A DNA stretch of 64,000 nt from an uncultured Bacteroides sp. (lineage in GTDB: Bacteria > Bacteroidota > Bacteroidia > Bacteroidales > Bacteroidaceae): contig UQPQ01000002.1 in assembly GCA_900542985.1 (NCBI GenBank), positions 1 to 64,000 of the forward strand, given 5' to 3'. The translations under genes were made by a program, and so were the position numbers. Shown in pieces: positions 1 to 9,144 of the stretch; within the stretch, counting starts at the first letter, position 1; each line of letters starts with the position of its first letter. The notes beneath the pieces are model-generated. The model ran no database searches, was not told the origin of the DNA, and worked only from the letters and a program-made list of their open reading frames with translations.

Positions 1-2070
1 CCAGCCGATAACGGACACACTTTCCCGGGTGCTTGCCGTCCTTTCGGTATGATTCAGACCAGCCCGGTTACAGGAGCTATCGGATGGAGATATTGCTCTG
101 AATATGTATATGAAGATTCACTGATATGGGGATTCACCCAGACTCACCTGAACGGAACCGGATGTATGGACTTGGGTGATATTCTGGTAATGCCGGTTAC
201 AGGCAACCGCCAGCGCAACTGGGACGGATACCGTAGTCCTTTCTCTAAAAAAAGCGAAAGTGCTACACCTGGATATTATACCGTAACCTTAGACCAGCCG
301 GGAGTAACAGCCGAACTGACTGCTACCACTCACACTGCATTACACCGTTATACATATCATAAAGCAGATTCTGCCTCTGTACTTATCGACCTTCAGCACG
401 GACCGGCATGGAACGAAAAACAATATCATTCGCAGGTAAGTATATGTGAAACCAATTGGGAAAACGACAGCACCCTGACCGGACACGTAATTAATAAGGT
501 GTGGGTAGATCAGGTATACTACTTTGTAATGCAGTTCAACCGCCCGGTAATCAGCACTGTCAACCTGCCGATGGCTGAAACAGAAAAAGGACAGCGCATC
601 GTAGCTACATTCGATATGAAACCGGAAGACCAGCTGATGATGAAAGTAGCATTGTCTACTACTGGTGTAGAAGGTGCAAAGGCCAATATGGCTGCCGAAG
701 TGGCCGGATGGGATTTTGAAGGAGTTCGTCAGGCTGCAAAAGACGAATGGAACAGTTATCTGAGCCGTATCGAAGTAGAAGGAACACAGGATGAAAAGAC
801 CAACTTCTATACAAGTTTCTATCATGCATTGATCCAGCCGAATGAAATCTCGGATGTAGACGGTAAATACCGTAATGCACACGACGAAGTAGTACCGGCA
901 ACCGGAGGTAAATTCTACTCTACTTTCTCGGCATGGGATACTTACCGTGCAGCACATCCGTTCTATACTCTGATGGTACCTGAACGTGTAGATGGTCTTG
1001 TAAACTCACTGGTAGATCAAGCTGAAACAATCGGACATCTTCCTATCTGGGGATTATGGGGTGGTGAAACCTTCTGTATGGTAGCCAACCACAGCGTATC
1101 CATCATCGCAGAAGCGTATGCAAAAGGATTCAGAGGCTTTGACGCAGAACGTGCCTTCAATGCTATCAAACGTACTCAGACGGTATCTCACCCGCTGAAA
1201 TCGAACTGGGAAAACTATACAAAATACGGTTACTTCCCTACCGACCTGACAGAAGCAGAATCAGTTTCATCAACTTTGGAAAGTGTATACGATGATTATG
1301 CAGCTGCCGATATGGCAAAACGTATGGGGAAAAAAGAAGATGCTGCTTACTTTGCAAAACGTGCAGATTACTACAAGAATCTGTTCGATCCTTCTACAAA
1401 ATTCATGCGCCCGAAAAAAGCTGACGGTACATGGAAGAGCCCGTTCAACCCAAGTCAGGTAGGACACTCTGAAAGTGTAGGTGGAGACTATACCGAAGGA
1501 AATGCATGGCAATATACCTGGCATGTTCAGCACGATGTACCGGGTCTGATTGCATTGTTTGGAGGAGAAGAACCGTTCCTCAACAAACTTGACTCTGTAT
1601 TTACAGTGAAACTGGAAACTACACAAGCCGATGTGACCGGACTGATTGGACAGTATGCACACGGTAACGAACCAAGCCATCACGTCACTTACCTGTATAC
1701 TCTAGCAGGACGTCCGGAACGCACTCAAGAGCTGATTCGTCAGATTTTCGATACACAGTATCTTCCAAAACCAAACGGTTTGTGTGGAAATGACGACTGC
1801 GGACAGATGTCTGCATGGTATATGTTCTCGGCTATGGGATTCTATCCTGTAAACCCGGTAAGTGGTGAATACGTATTCGGTGCACCTCAGCTTCCGAAGT
1901 TCACACTGCATCTGGCCGACGGAAAGACATTTACCATCATAGCAGAAGGCTTGTCGAAAGAACATATGTATGTAGACAGTATCACATTGAACGGGAAACC
2001 TTATACCAAGAACTACATTACTCATGAAGATATCATGAAGGGTGGAACATTGGTATACAAGATGAAATAA
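1..2070 (+). CDS. GH92 family alpha-mannosidase, 5'-truncated by the window
   Basis: The frame is open from base 1, so the start codon and probably 50-80 N-terminal residues lie outside; 689 residues are visible. GH92 enzymes are calcium-dependent, inverting exo-alpha-mannosidases that trim mannose from N-glycans or yeast mannan in the periplasm or at the cell surface. Family signatures seen are TFPGACRPFGMIQTSP at the very start, the segment GYFPTDLTEAESVSSTLE near nt 1230-1280, EGNAWQYTW near nt 1497-1523 (the Glu is the expected general acid), and GNDDCGQMSAWY near nt 1786-1821 (its Asp residues are the expected base pair). The reading frame is intact to the stop. The signal sequence cannot be checked. 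The linkage cleaved cannot be told from the sequence. It faces a convergent lactonase gene across a shared terminator. Confidence 0.93.
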   Translation, partial: PADNGHTFPGACRPFGMIQTSPVTGAIGWRYCSEYVYEDSLIWGFTQTHLNGTGCMDLGDILVMPVTGNRQRNWDGYRSPFSKKSESATPGYYTVTLDQPGVTAELTATTHTALHRYTYHKADSASVLIDLQHGPAWNEKQYHSQVSICETNWENDSTLTGHVINKVWVDQVYYFVMQFNRPVISTVNLPMAETEKGQRIVATFDMKPEDQLMMKVALSTTGVEGAKANMAAEVAGWDFEGVRQAAKDEWNSYLSRIEVEGTQDEKTNFYTSFYHALIQPNEISDVDGKYRNAHDEVVPATGGKFYSTFSAWDTYRAAHPFYTLMVPERVDGLVNSLVDQAETIGHLPIWGLWGGETFCMVANHSVSIIAEAYAKGFRGFDAERAFNAIKRTQTVSHPLKSNWENYTKYGYFPTDLTEAESVSSTLESVYDDYAAADMAKRMGKKEDAAYFAKRADYYKNLFDPSTKFMRPKKADGTWKSPFNPSQVGHSESVGGDYTEGNAWQYTWHVQHDVPGLIALFGGEEPFLNKLDSVFTVKLETTQADVTGLIGQYAHGNEPSHHVTYLYTLAGRPERTQELIRQIFDTQYLPKPNGLCGNDDCGQMSAWYMFSAMGFYPVNPVSGEYVFGAPQLPKFTLHLADGKTFTIIAEGLSKEHMYVDSITLNGKPYTKNYITHEDIMKGGTLVYKMK

Positions 2071-2098
2071 AGCTTCCGTCTGTTGATTATACAAAAAT

Positions 2099-2139
2099 AA
2101 ATGCCCCGGCAAAGAAAGTTTTCTTTTGCCGGGGCATTT
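2099..2139. terminator. Bidirectional intrinsic terminator
   Basis: Inverted repeat AAATGCCCCGGCAAA / TTTGCCGGGGCATTT with an A-rich left flank and T-rich right flank, lying between the convergent GH92 and lactonase genes. It can serve both. Confidence 0.85.
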
Positions 2140-2156
2140 GTATTTAATAGTCTTTT

Positions 2157-3302
2157 CTAATAAGGAAAAAATTGCACACAAACGGGTTTGGACATTTTAA
2201 TACGCTTTCCAGTATCTTTCAATAGACCGCTTTCTTCCTCCCTTTCATATATCTGAATCTCGTTTGTATCCCGACAAGCCACCAACAGATACTTTCCATT
2301 AGGAGTTATATTGAAATTACGCGGATGAATTCCCGTTGGCTGATACCCGACCTTATCTAAGGTACCATCTTCCGAACTGACTTCAAATATAGCAATACCG
2401 TCCCCTTTCAAACGATTCGATGCATAAAGGAACTTTCCATCCGGAGAAAGATGAATATCGGCACTTCCCCGGGCATCCAATGTATCGGCTTTAATATGCT
2501 GAATAGTATCGAATCCGGCTTCATCGTACGACAAGCCTATAACTTCCCCCGACAATTCGGTGAGCAGATAAGCGTGTTTACCATTTGGAGCAAAACAAAG
2601 ATGACGGGGACCACAACCTGAGGGTAAACAAATATCAAAAGCATTCTCTTTTTCCAGCAATTCTGATTTTTCATCCTCTTTTACCGGAAAGACATGAATA
2701 CGGTCTGTTCCTAAATCGTTAGCCAACAAGAAACGTCCGTCGGGAGTAAACTGTACACAATGTAAATGAGGCTGCGACTGACGCTCCTTATCCGGTCCGC
2801 TACCTGTAAAATTAATCGTATCGCCTGCTTTTAATCTTCCATTTTCCTCTAAGGGGAAAACAGATATATTACCTCCCATATAATTGGCAGTCAGTACAAA
2901 GTCTTCTTCCGGACTCAATGTCACATAACACGGAGCTCCTCCTTGTGTTAACTGAGTATTCATCAATACCAGTTTTCCTGTCTGCCTATCAAAAGACACC
3001 GCATTTACAGTAGAAGAAGCTCCCTCGTCTTCACCCACCACATAAATCCAGTTTCCATCTGTAGATGCAACCAAGTAAGAAGGATTAGAAACTCCTTTCA
3101 GCCCACTTACATATACAGCTTCTCCGGTTTCCTGATTGAACTGATACATCTGTACTCCCTCATCAGCTGCCGAAGCATAACTTCCCACACAGAGATAAAG
3201 CGTATCTCCTGTCTCTGCAAGCCCGACCGCTGCTTTCTGCTGACTTCCCATACACGCAGAAAAACAAACGATTCCTGCTGCCAACCACTTTATTTTTTTC
3301 AT
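2157..3302 (-). CDS. Lactonase-family seven-bladed beta-propeller lipoprotein
   Basis: 381 aa. The product matches the Lactonase (PF10282) family, to which the E. coli 6-phosphogluconolactonase Pgl (YbhE) belongs. Repeated propeller-blade motifs are visible, such as SPDGKFLYASNR, TPNGKYLLVACRD, APNGKHAYLLTE and TPDGRFLLANDL. The N-terminus MKKIKWLAAGIVCFSAC followed by MGS looks like a lipoprotein signal with Cys17 as the lipidation site, so the protein is probably exported. Export argues against a simple cytosolic role in the pentose phosphate pathway; a periplasmic sugar-lactone hydrolase is an inference. It is monocistronic, convergent with the GH92 gene and divergent from ssrA. The frame has no defects. 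Confidence 0.85.
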   Translation of the reverse strand: MKKIKWLAAGIVCFSACMGSQQKAAVGLAETGDTLYLCVGSYASAADEGVQMYQFNQETGEAVYVSGLKGVSNPSYLVASTDGNWIYVVGEDEGASSTVNAVSFDRQTGKLVLMNTQLTQGGAPCYVTLSPEEDFVLTANYMGGNISVFPLEENGRLKAGDTINFTGSGPDKERQSQPHLHCVQFTPDGRFLLANDLGTDRIHVFPVKEDEKSELLEKENAFDICLPSGCGPRHLCFAPNGKHAYLLTELSGEVIGLSYDEAGFDTIQHIKADTLDARGSADIHLSPDGKFLYASNRLKGDGIAIFEVSSEDGTLDKVGYQPTGIHPRNFNITPNGKYLLVACRDTNEIQIYEREEESGLLKDTGKRIKMSKPVCVQFFPY

Positions 3303-3324
3303 ATACTTAAACTTTGTTCTTCTT

Positions 3325-3332
3325 CAAAATTA
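3325..3332 (-). promoter_or_regulatory. -7 promoter box for the lactonase gene
   Basis: Read on the minus strand this is TAATTTTG, which fits the Bacteroidetes -7 consensus TAnnTTTG. It would place the start of transcription near 3317, about 15 nt before the ATG. No clear -33 box was seen. Confidence 0.4.
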
Positions 3333-3375
3333 GACAATTTTCCAAGAAGCATTAGATAAATCCATTCTTTTTTCA

Positions 3376-3383
3376 TATCTTTG
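3376..3383 (+). promoter_or_regulatory. -7 promoter box for ssrA
   Basis: TATCTTTG matches TAnnTTTG exactly and lies 24 bases before the tmRNA 5' end. Transcription would start near 3391, giving a short 5' precursor. The -33 element is not obvious. Confidence 0.55.
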
Positions 3384-3407
3384 CAAGAAAGAAATATTTC
3401 ATCATTC

Positions 3408-3804
3408 GGGGTTGACTGGTTTTGACAGCGAGAGATGTGGTATGTAAGCATGCAGTGCGTCAGTGATTTGCACTATAATCTCAGTTACTGAACTATTATC
3501 TGGCAACGAAAACTATGCTCTCGCTGCTTAATCGAAGTACAGTAGATTAACTTTATTTCTGCCACAGTGGTAGAAACGAGACATTGCTCAAAAGCTCTTG
3601 TTCCGAAGCGTTTGGTAAAGCGATGCAGTAAAATCGGAAATAGTTTTGTTCTTGTCTTGCGAACAAAATGAAATTTTAAAGACTAAGGTATAAGTGGGTG
3701 GCTCTGGTCTTGCTTATGCACGAAAACCGAAGGCAGAGATAAGCATGTAGAAAGCATATGGCTTCCTTGTTTGGACGAGGGTTCGACTCCCTCCAGCTCC
3801 ACGA
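3408..3804 (+). ncRNA. ssrA: Transfer-messenger RNA (tmRNA)
   Basis: tmRNA rescues stalled ribosomes together with SmpB and adds a degradation tag. The 5' end GGGGTTGACTGGTTTTGACA and the 3' end CCTCCAGCTCC + A form the tRNA-like acceptor stem (GGGGUUG pairs with CAGCUCC), and the T arm GAGGGTTCGACTCCCTC is intact. The 3' CCA is not encoded; the gene reads ACGA there. The tag reading frame is at 3502-3531: GGC AAC GAA AAC TAT GCT CTC GCT GCT TAA, encoding GNENYALAA after the charged alanine, a typical Bacteroidales tag ending. Its 3' end is also the left boundary of a probable genomic island, because a near copy of bases 3783-3805 recurs at 12536-12558. Confidence 0.97.
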
Positions 3805-3805
3805 A
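3783..3805 (+). repeat. Left att-like direct repeat (3' end of ssrA)
   Basis: 23 bases covering part of the tmRNA T arm, the acceptor strand and 4 bases beyond. It matches 12536-12558 in the same orientation at 21 of 23 positions; the two differences are adjacent (CC versus TT). The 3' end of ssrA is a known integration site for tyrosine-recombinase islands. Confidence 0.65.
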
Positions 3806-3812
3806 ATGTTTC

Positions 3813-3839
3813 AAAGACCGCTGATGATCAGCGGTCTTT
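3813..3839 (+). terminator. ssrA terminator
   Basis: Perfect 12-bp stem AAAGACCGCTGA / TCAGCGGTCTTT with loop TGA, followed by CTTTTAT, 8 bases after the tmRNA 3' end. On the island model this terminator was supplied by the inserted element. Confidence 0.85.
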
Positions 3840-4240
3840 CTTTTATATACAATTCTTACTCCTCTTATCTTTATGATAGTTTAACCATTTCAGAGTTAAA
3901 AAGAGCAAACAACCGAACTCTGCAATAATTTTCTTCCATCCCAAATCCCCCAGAAGCCTTATATAGATTAATAAAATTACTAATTATAAAATAAGTTTAA
4001 GAATGTAAGAAAAGAAAACTGCAGTTAAGAGATTTTTTAATATTGCTGCCCGATAAAAATGGCATATGGAGTGATTTTGCTATATCATCTTCATATGCCA
4101 TCCTATTTTTGTGGAACATTTACTGAATATCCCTCTTTATGCAATATTCCAAATCATAATCTCCAAATAAGAAATAGAACACCTACATAACTCCAAATAC
4201 TAAAAACAACAAAAGCATTTCTTACAGATAGAAAACGTAA
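3840..4240. other. Intergenic region, no gene seen
   Basis: AT-rich 400 bases between the ssrA terminator and the end of susD. Apart from the hairpin at 4059-4101, I see no ORF of note, no integrase remnant and no clear repeat. If the island model holds this is the left end of the element, where an integrase gene would be expected but is missing. Confidence 0.6.
4055..4101 (-). terminator. Terminator of the SusC/SusD operon
   Basis: Stem ATGGCATATGgAG / CTtCATATGCCAT (4059-4101), extended inward by TGAT / ATCA. On the minus strand it is followed by TTTTTATC. It lies about 140 bases downstream of the susD stop. Confidence 0.65.
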
Positions 4241-5671
4241 TCAATAGTTTTGCGTCAGAGATGAATTGTGTAACACGGCGTTCTGTGGAAAAGGGAACAC
4301 CCACAATGGTGAATCCGGACTCAGAGTAACGATACCACCATATTCAGGTCCTAAATCGCGGACAATAGTCTCAGCATAATTACTCTCGGAGTTCCAACGT
4401 TTCCGGTCACAGAAATTTTCGAAGGTGTTAATAAACTCCACACGCTTCGAGTCTTGCAATAATTTCATGGCCTCATGCTCGGTCAGTCCGGCAGCCTGAG
4501 CAGCGTAAGGCTGATAGTTTTCAATACGCATATCCCGCACCCGGTCTACACGAGACAGTCCGCCTTCCAAATCCCCCTGCCTGATAAGGCATTCAGCAGC
4601 CAAGTAATACATAGACTCTGAACGGAGTCCGTAAACATTCCATTTGATATCTGACACATTACATTGTAGGCAGCCATCGGGAAGGGTCGGATATGGTTCA
4701 TCCCAAGCCTTGACACCGTCGCTCAGATAATATTTATTCACATAGTCATCTGGAGATATCCGTGTCGCTACATCAGGAGTGATACAAATACCATACAAAT
4801 CCCCCAAATTGCTGTTGTCACACCATATAAGATAATAATTATTTTGAGCCGTTTCATTCAACACCCAGTTCTGATTGGTTTTCACGGTAGTACGATCCTC
4901 AATATGTCCGTTCACAGCAAGGGCAAGATTAGCGTAATGCAGTGCCTCATCATAATGTTTCATCTGAAACAACACTTTGGCACGCACACCATAACCGAAG
5001 TCTACTCCGAAGCGGCAGGGATCATCCACATGACTCTGTATCAGTTTGGCCAGGACTTCATCACTACAGTCGGCTAATATTCGTTCATACACCTCTTTCA
5101 AAGTCAGTTTTGTTTTCTGCTCTCCCACATTGGTATTATCCACATAGGCTATGCCACCCAACTGCGCGGCTGTTGCCTCGTCATACTGCTTGGCGTGCAT
5201 ATTGACCAACAGAAAATGATACCAGGCACGCAATACTTGTGCCTCAGCAATGATACGAATACGTTTGGCATCGTCTCCATCGGCCTCAGGAGCTTTAGAG
5301 ATAACCACGTTCATGTAATTGATATTGCTATATAAATTTTCGTACAAGCTGCTTGAAGTGGTCAGGTTGACACGATCTACTGTTTCGTCATATTTCACAA
5401 GTGCATAAGTCACACTATTAGAGTTGGCTAACAAATCCGGCAATCCATCCCACTTAGCGTACATATTGTTACACAGCATCTCAAACTGATTCTCTGTCTG
5501 ATACAACATAGGCACCTGATTCAGTAATGTTTCCAAATCATCTACACTATCCAAGGTTGTCTCACCCAAAGGCACAATATCCAGCTTATCCTCACAGGCA
5601 GTAGTGCAACACAGCATGACAGCTGTCAGCACAGTAGTAAATATCTTTTTAGTTGTCATAGTCTTGTCCAT
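4241..5671 (-). CDS. SusD/RagB family nutrient-binding outer membrane lipoprotein
   Basis: 476 aa. SusD-type proteins are surface lipoproteins that cap the SusC barrel and capture oligosaccharide or peptide ligands. The signal peptide ends in a lipobox (CTTAC; predicted lipidated Cys26) followed by EDKLDIVPLGETT, a common SusD N-terminal pattern. Further family segments are AQVLRAWYHFLLVNM near residue 145 and KRVEFINTFENFCDRKRWN near residue 420, plus the C-terminal WVFPFPQNAVLHN. A Met at residue 5 is an alternative start. The gap to the susC stop is 2 bases, so the two are co-translated. The ligand cannot be predicted, and no glycoside hydrolase accompanies the pair. At 476 aa it is on the short side for the family but complete. 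Confidence 0.92.
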   Translation of the reverse strand: MDKTMTTKKIFTTVLTAVMLCCTTACEDKLDIVPLGETTLDSVDDLETLLNQVPMLYQTENQFEMLCNNMYAKWDGLPDLLANSNSVTYALVKYDETVDRVNLTTSSSLYENLYSNINYMNVVISKAPEADGDDAKRIRIIAEAQVLRAWYHFLLVNMHAKQYDEATAAQLGGIAYVDNTNVGEQKTKLTLKEVYERILADCSDEVLAKLIQSHVDDPCRFGVDFGYGVRAKVLFQMKHYDEALHYANLALAVNGHIEDRTTVKTNQNWVLNETAQNNYYLIWCDNSNLGDLYGICITPDVATRISPDDYVNKYYLSDGVKAWDEPYPTLPDGCLQCNVSDIKWNVYGLRSESMYYLAAECLIRQGDLEGGLSRVDRVRDMRIENYQPYAAQAAGLTEHEAMKLLQDSKRVEFINTFENFCDRKRWNSESNYAETIVRDLGPEYGGIVTLSPDSPLWVFPFPQNAVLHNSSLTQNY

Positions 5672-5673
5672 TG

Positions 5674-8600
5674 TTAAAGATTAAAGAATATGCTCATGGT
5701 GTAGCTACGCGGCACACGATTATAGTTGGCTCCGGTTAAGGGATTTACCGCCTCGGGATCAAGCCCCTTGCTATTACGTGCCCAAGTACAGACATTATTA
5801 ACCTGGAAACGCAAGCGCAGCTCATTCAAGCCGATGGCCTTACAGATACGTTCACTAAAACTATAACCCAAAACCAGATTACGCAACTTCACGTACCCAG
5901 CATGTTCCACATTGGTGTGGCGATAGATACCGTAGCTGGTCTCACTGTATTTCTGTGCCATGTATCCATTACCTGGCACATCCTTGTCACCCTGCCAGTA
6001 ACGCAAGTAGTCCTTGCTGACAGCTCCGTTACCAAAAATAGCCTTATAGCCTCCGGTACCTCCAATAGTCGCCCCCCAGGCATCGTTATCAGTTCGCATG
6101 TAATGCCCGCCATAAAAATTGAACATAGCCGACGCAAAGAAACCGTTCCAAGTTATTTCAGGTGTGATGGCACCGCTGATGGTAGGTGTATAAGTACCCG
6201 AGAATACGGCATCCTCCACCTCAAAAACTCCACTTCCCACAGACTCGGTATGTACATTACCTTCTTTGTCTTTCCAGCCCAACAGGTAAACACCCTCATT
6301 TTCAATCAACCCCACATAATTCACCGAAAACAAAGAATTGAGTGGATAACCTTCATGCAACGAAGTTCTCAAGTATTCAGCTCCCGATTCGGGATAATGC
6401 GACACTTTCGTCACTTTATTTTTGTTATAAGCCAAGTTAAATCCCAAATTAATACCTAAATCACGGCGTTTCTTGGCAGGCAAAATTCGTCCGTCTAACT
6501 GGAGTTCAACACCAGCATTAGTCATTTTCCCGTTATTAATAGTCAGTGACGTCCATCCTGTGGTAGGATCCAAATCCGTTGAAGTCAACAAATCACTCCC
6601 TTTCTTGCGATATATATCCAACGATCCGTTCAGACGGTAGCCCCACAAAGCAAAATCCAGACCTGCGTTCCATGTAGCCGTTTTCTCCCAACGCAACTGG
6701 TCATTAGGCGGTGTTTTCAAACTACCCACCAGATTACCGTTGTACTGATTGGTACCCAGACTGGCGGTAAGGTACGATGAAACAGAAGAGTCAATATTAC
6801 CTGTCAGACCGAAACTAGCACGCACCTTCAATACGTTCATCCACTCAATCCACTTCAAGAAGTCTTCGTTGTGCAGATTCCAGCTGGCTCCTACTGACCA
6901 TAGGGGACGTCCACGGAATTTCGGATCAGTGCCGAAGAGATCGGTACGGTCTACGCGATACGAGCCGAACAGACTGTAACGGCTGTCGTACACATAATTC
7001 GCTGTAAAATAATACGAATAATACCGATGTAATACATCGCTGGTAGAGAATGTTTTCGGAGCACCCGACACACCATAGTTAGTACCTAGTACACCTGTAT
7101 AAGGATTATTGATGAAACTCCAATCCGTCAGCAGGTTCTTGTTGGTCTGTGTCTGGTAATCATAGCCATACTTCAAATCCCCATCTGTCGTAGTATGCGT
7201 CTGCCGATATTCAAATCCAGCCAGTACATCTACGGCATGTGAACCAAAAGTACGGTTGTATTGCGTCTGTGCCCGGAAAGTATAAAACTGACTTGAAGTG
7301 TTATTCGTCTGTAACAAGTCACCATCTGGTATGGCATGGTTCAGATCAAGACGGGTTTCTTCTTTCATACCCAAATGTGGGTCTGTCCAGTCGATGTTCG
7401 GATCAAACCAATCAAAGTCGGGGTCAACCACCCACTCTGTGATATACTGTGCCGTAGTGTAGAGGTTGTAAAGACTACGCATATAGTGCGACTCGTTGTT
7501 GTAACGAGTCTGTGTACGTGATGTAATGTCTTCATACTGAAACTGTGCCTGAGCCGTCCATCCTTTCACCGGCAAACGGAAGAGCGTCTTCACGTGTGTT
7601 CGTACATTGGTATAGCGATATTTACTGAAGTTATAATTCATTTCTTCTGCGTAGTTGTAAGTCGGGTCTTTCAGCTCGTATTCAGCGTTGTCGAAAGCCT
7701 TCTCACCTGGATAAACATCAGCTTCCATACGTCGCAAGGTGCCATCTTCATTGTACATGCTTTCATAAGCCATGAATGAGTTTATGTTGTCATAACTTCC
7801 CAAAGCGTGGTACTTCGAACGATTATTCAGAACGTTTACCCCAAATGACATATCCCACCATTTATTCACCTTCAAATCACCATTATAACTGAAAGAGAGG
7901 GAATTATCCTGCTCTTTTCTTGCACCTCGGTTATCGGCCATGTAATTAAAGGCAATGCTCGAACTGAGTGATTTGCTTTTGACACGAATACCCAGATTAT
8001 ACTGTTGGGTAATTTGAGTACGATCGTGCATATCACGCCATTCACTACGATAGTCGTTCTGACTCCAGCGGTCGAGAATAGCGTTCAAATCGGCATCACT
8101 CAACAGCCCCTGATAGTTCTGCAACAAAAGGCGCATCACGTGCGATTGAGTGAAGATGCGCCCATCTGCGGCTGCTTTAATTTCATCTTGAATAAGGTTA
8201 GGATCTTCTTGCAGCATGGCGTTGAAATTATACTTCTCCAGCTGAATAATATCAGCAGCCGAAGCCCAGTTATAGTTGCTGTAATCCTGCCGTTCACTCA
8301 CCACAAGGTCAGCGTTGAAATCGATAGAAAGACGCTCTTCCTTAGCTCGCTTGGTTGATATGACAATAACCCCGTTAGATGCTCTCGCACCATAAATGGC
8401 GGCAGCCGATGCATCTTTCAGCACGGTGATATTTTCGATGTCATAAGGGTTCACACTATCGATACCACCTTCAATAGGCAATCCATCTACTACGACCAGC
8501 GGACTGGTACGAGCATTGAAAGTACCGACACCACGGATAGTAATGGCATTTTCACCAGTAGCATTAGGATTATTGCTCACTGTCACCATACCAGGGATTT

Positions 8601-9102
8601 TCCCTTCCAGGTTACTGGTAATGTCACCCGTATAACGTTTGTCCATATCCTTTGACGTGAGGTTCTGGAAAGAACCGGTAGCGTTTTCCCGCTTGATATT
8701 CTGGTAGCCTGTCACAATGACTTCATCCATCAGTGTGATATCAGGTTCCAATGTGAGACGTACGTATTTGGATTCCGGCAGCAAACGAACCTGAGTAGTC
8801 TTCATTCCGATGTAAGATACAATGAGCACAGGTTTCTTCCCTTTGACCAGAAGCGAGAAGTTGCCATCTATATCAGTGATAGTACCAAGTTCTGTGCCTT
8901 CAATACGTATGGAAGCACCGGGTAGCGGTTCCCCGTTTTCATCAAGGATGGTACCTACCACTGTCTTCTGTTCGATATCATGAACAGCCTGCCTTACCGG
9001 CTTATTATTCACACTTTGTGCATGGAGCATGAACGGCAATGCAGTGCTCGCCACCCCCAACAATATATAAGATAAATGTTTCATTCTTCTACTAGAATTC
9101 AA
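5674..9102 (-). CDS. SusC/RagA family TonB-linked outer membrane transporter
   Basis: 1142 aa. It imports the ligand held by SusD across the outer membrane using TonB energy. Order of parts: signal peptide ending in LHAQS (about residue 30); carboxypeptidase-regulatory-like domain (VVGTILDENGEPLPGASI, residues 48-65); SusC plug with DEVIVTGYQ and the SusC signature segment LKDASAAAIYGARASNGVI (residues 228-246); then a 22-strand barrel ending in FFNL with a terminal hydrophobic residue. No STN secretin domain is present, so it is unlikely to signal through an anti-sigma factor. That fits with the separate HTH regulator upstream. It follows the TlpA-like gene by 42 bases and is 2 bases before susD. 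Confidence 0.95.
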   Translation of the reverse strand: MNSSRRMKHLSYILLGVASTALPFMLHAQSVNNKPVRQAVHDIEQKTVVGTILDENGEPLPGASIRIEGTELGTITDIDGNFSLLVKGKKPVLIVSYIGMKTTQVRLLPESKYVRLTLEPDITLMDEVIVTGYQNIKRENATGSFQNLTSKDMDKRYTGDITSNLEGKIPGMVTVSNNPNATGENAITIRGVGTFNARTSPLVVVDGLPIEGGIDSVNPYDIENITVLKDASAAAIYGARASNGVIVISTKRAKEERLSIDFNADLVVSERQDYSNYNWASAADIIQLEKYNFNAMLQEDPNLIQDEIKAAADGRIFTQSHVMRLLLQNYQGLLSDADLNAILDRWSQNDYRSEWRDMHDRTQITQQYNLGIRVKSKSLSSSIAFNYMADNRGARKEQDNSLSFSYNGDLKVNKWWDMSFGVNVLNNRSKYHALGSYDNINSFMAYESMYNEDGTLRRMEADVYPGEKAFDNAEYELKDPTYNYAEEMNYNFSKYRYTNVRTHVKTLFRLPVKGWTAQAQFQYEDITSRTQTRYNNESHYMRSLYNLYTTAQYITEWVVDPDFDWFDPNIDWTDPHLGMKEETRLDLNHAIPDGDLLQTNNTSSQFYTFRAQTQYNRTFGSHAVDVLAGFEYRQTHTTTDGDLKYGYDYQTQTNKNLLTDWSFINNPYTGVLGTNYGVSGAPKTFSTSDVLHRYYSYYFTANYVYDSRYSLFGSYRVDRTDLFGTDPKFRGRPLWSVGASWNLHNEDFLKWIEWMNVLKVRASFGLTGNIDSSVSSYLTASLGTNQYNGNLVGSLKTPPNDQLRWEKTATWNAGLDFALWGYRLNGSLDIYRKKGSDLLTSTDLDPTTGWTSLTINNGKMTNAGVELQLDGRILPAKKRRDLGINLGFNLAYNKNKVTKVSHYPESGAEYLRTSLHEGYPLNSLFSVNYVGLIENEGVYLLGWKDKEGNVHTESVGSGVFEVEDAVFSGTYTPTISGAITPEITWNGFFASAMFNFYGGHYMRTDNDAWGATIGGTGGYKAIFGNGAVSKDYLRYWQGDKDVPGNGYMAQKYSETSYGIYRHTNVEHAGYVKLRNLVLGYSFSERICKAIGLNELRLRFQVNNVCTWARNSKGLDPEAVNPLTGANYNRVPRSYTMSIFFNL

Positions 9103-9144
9103 GATTGTTAAATATAAAATTCAAGCCATGCACCGACAGACGGT

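Noticed and set aside
340..957. 205-codon minus-strand ORF inside the GH92 gene
   Set aside because: Lies wholly within a well-supported coding frame on the other strand and has no recognisable motif; a shadow ORF.
3840..4240. Integrase or transposase remnant at the left end of the putative island
   Set aside because: No frame in this region shows a recombinase motif; the 400 bases are AT-rich and mostly featureless.
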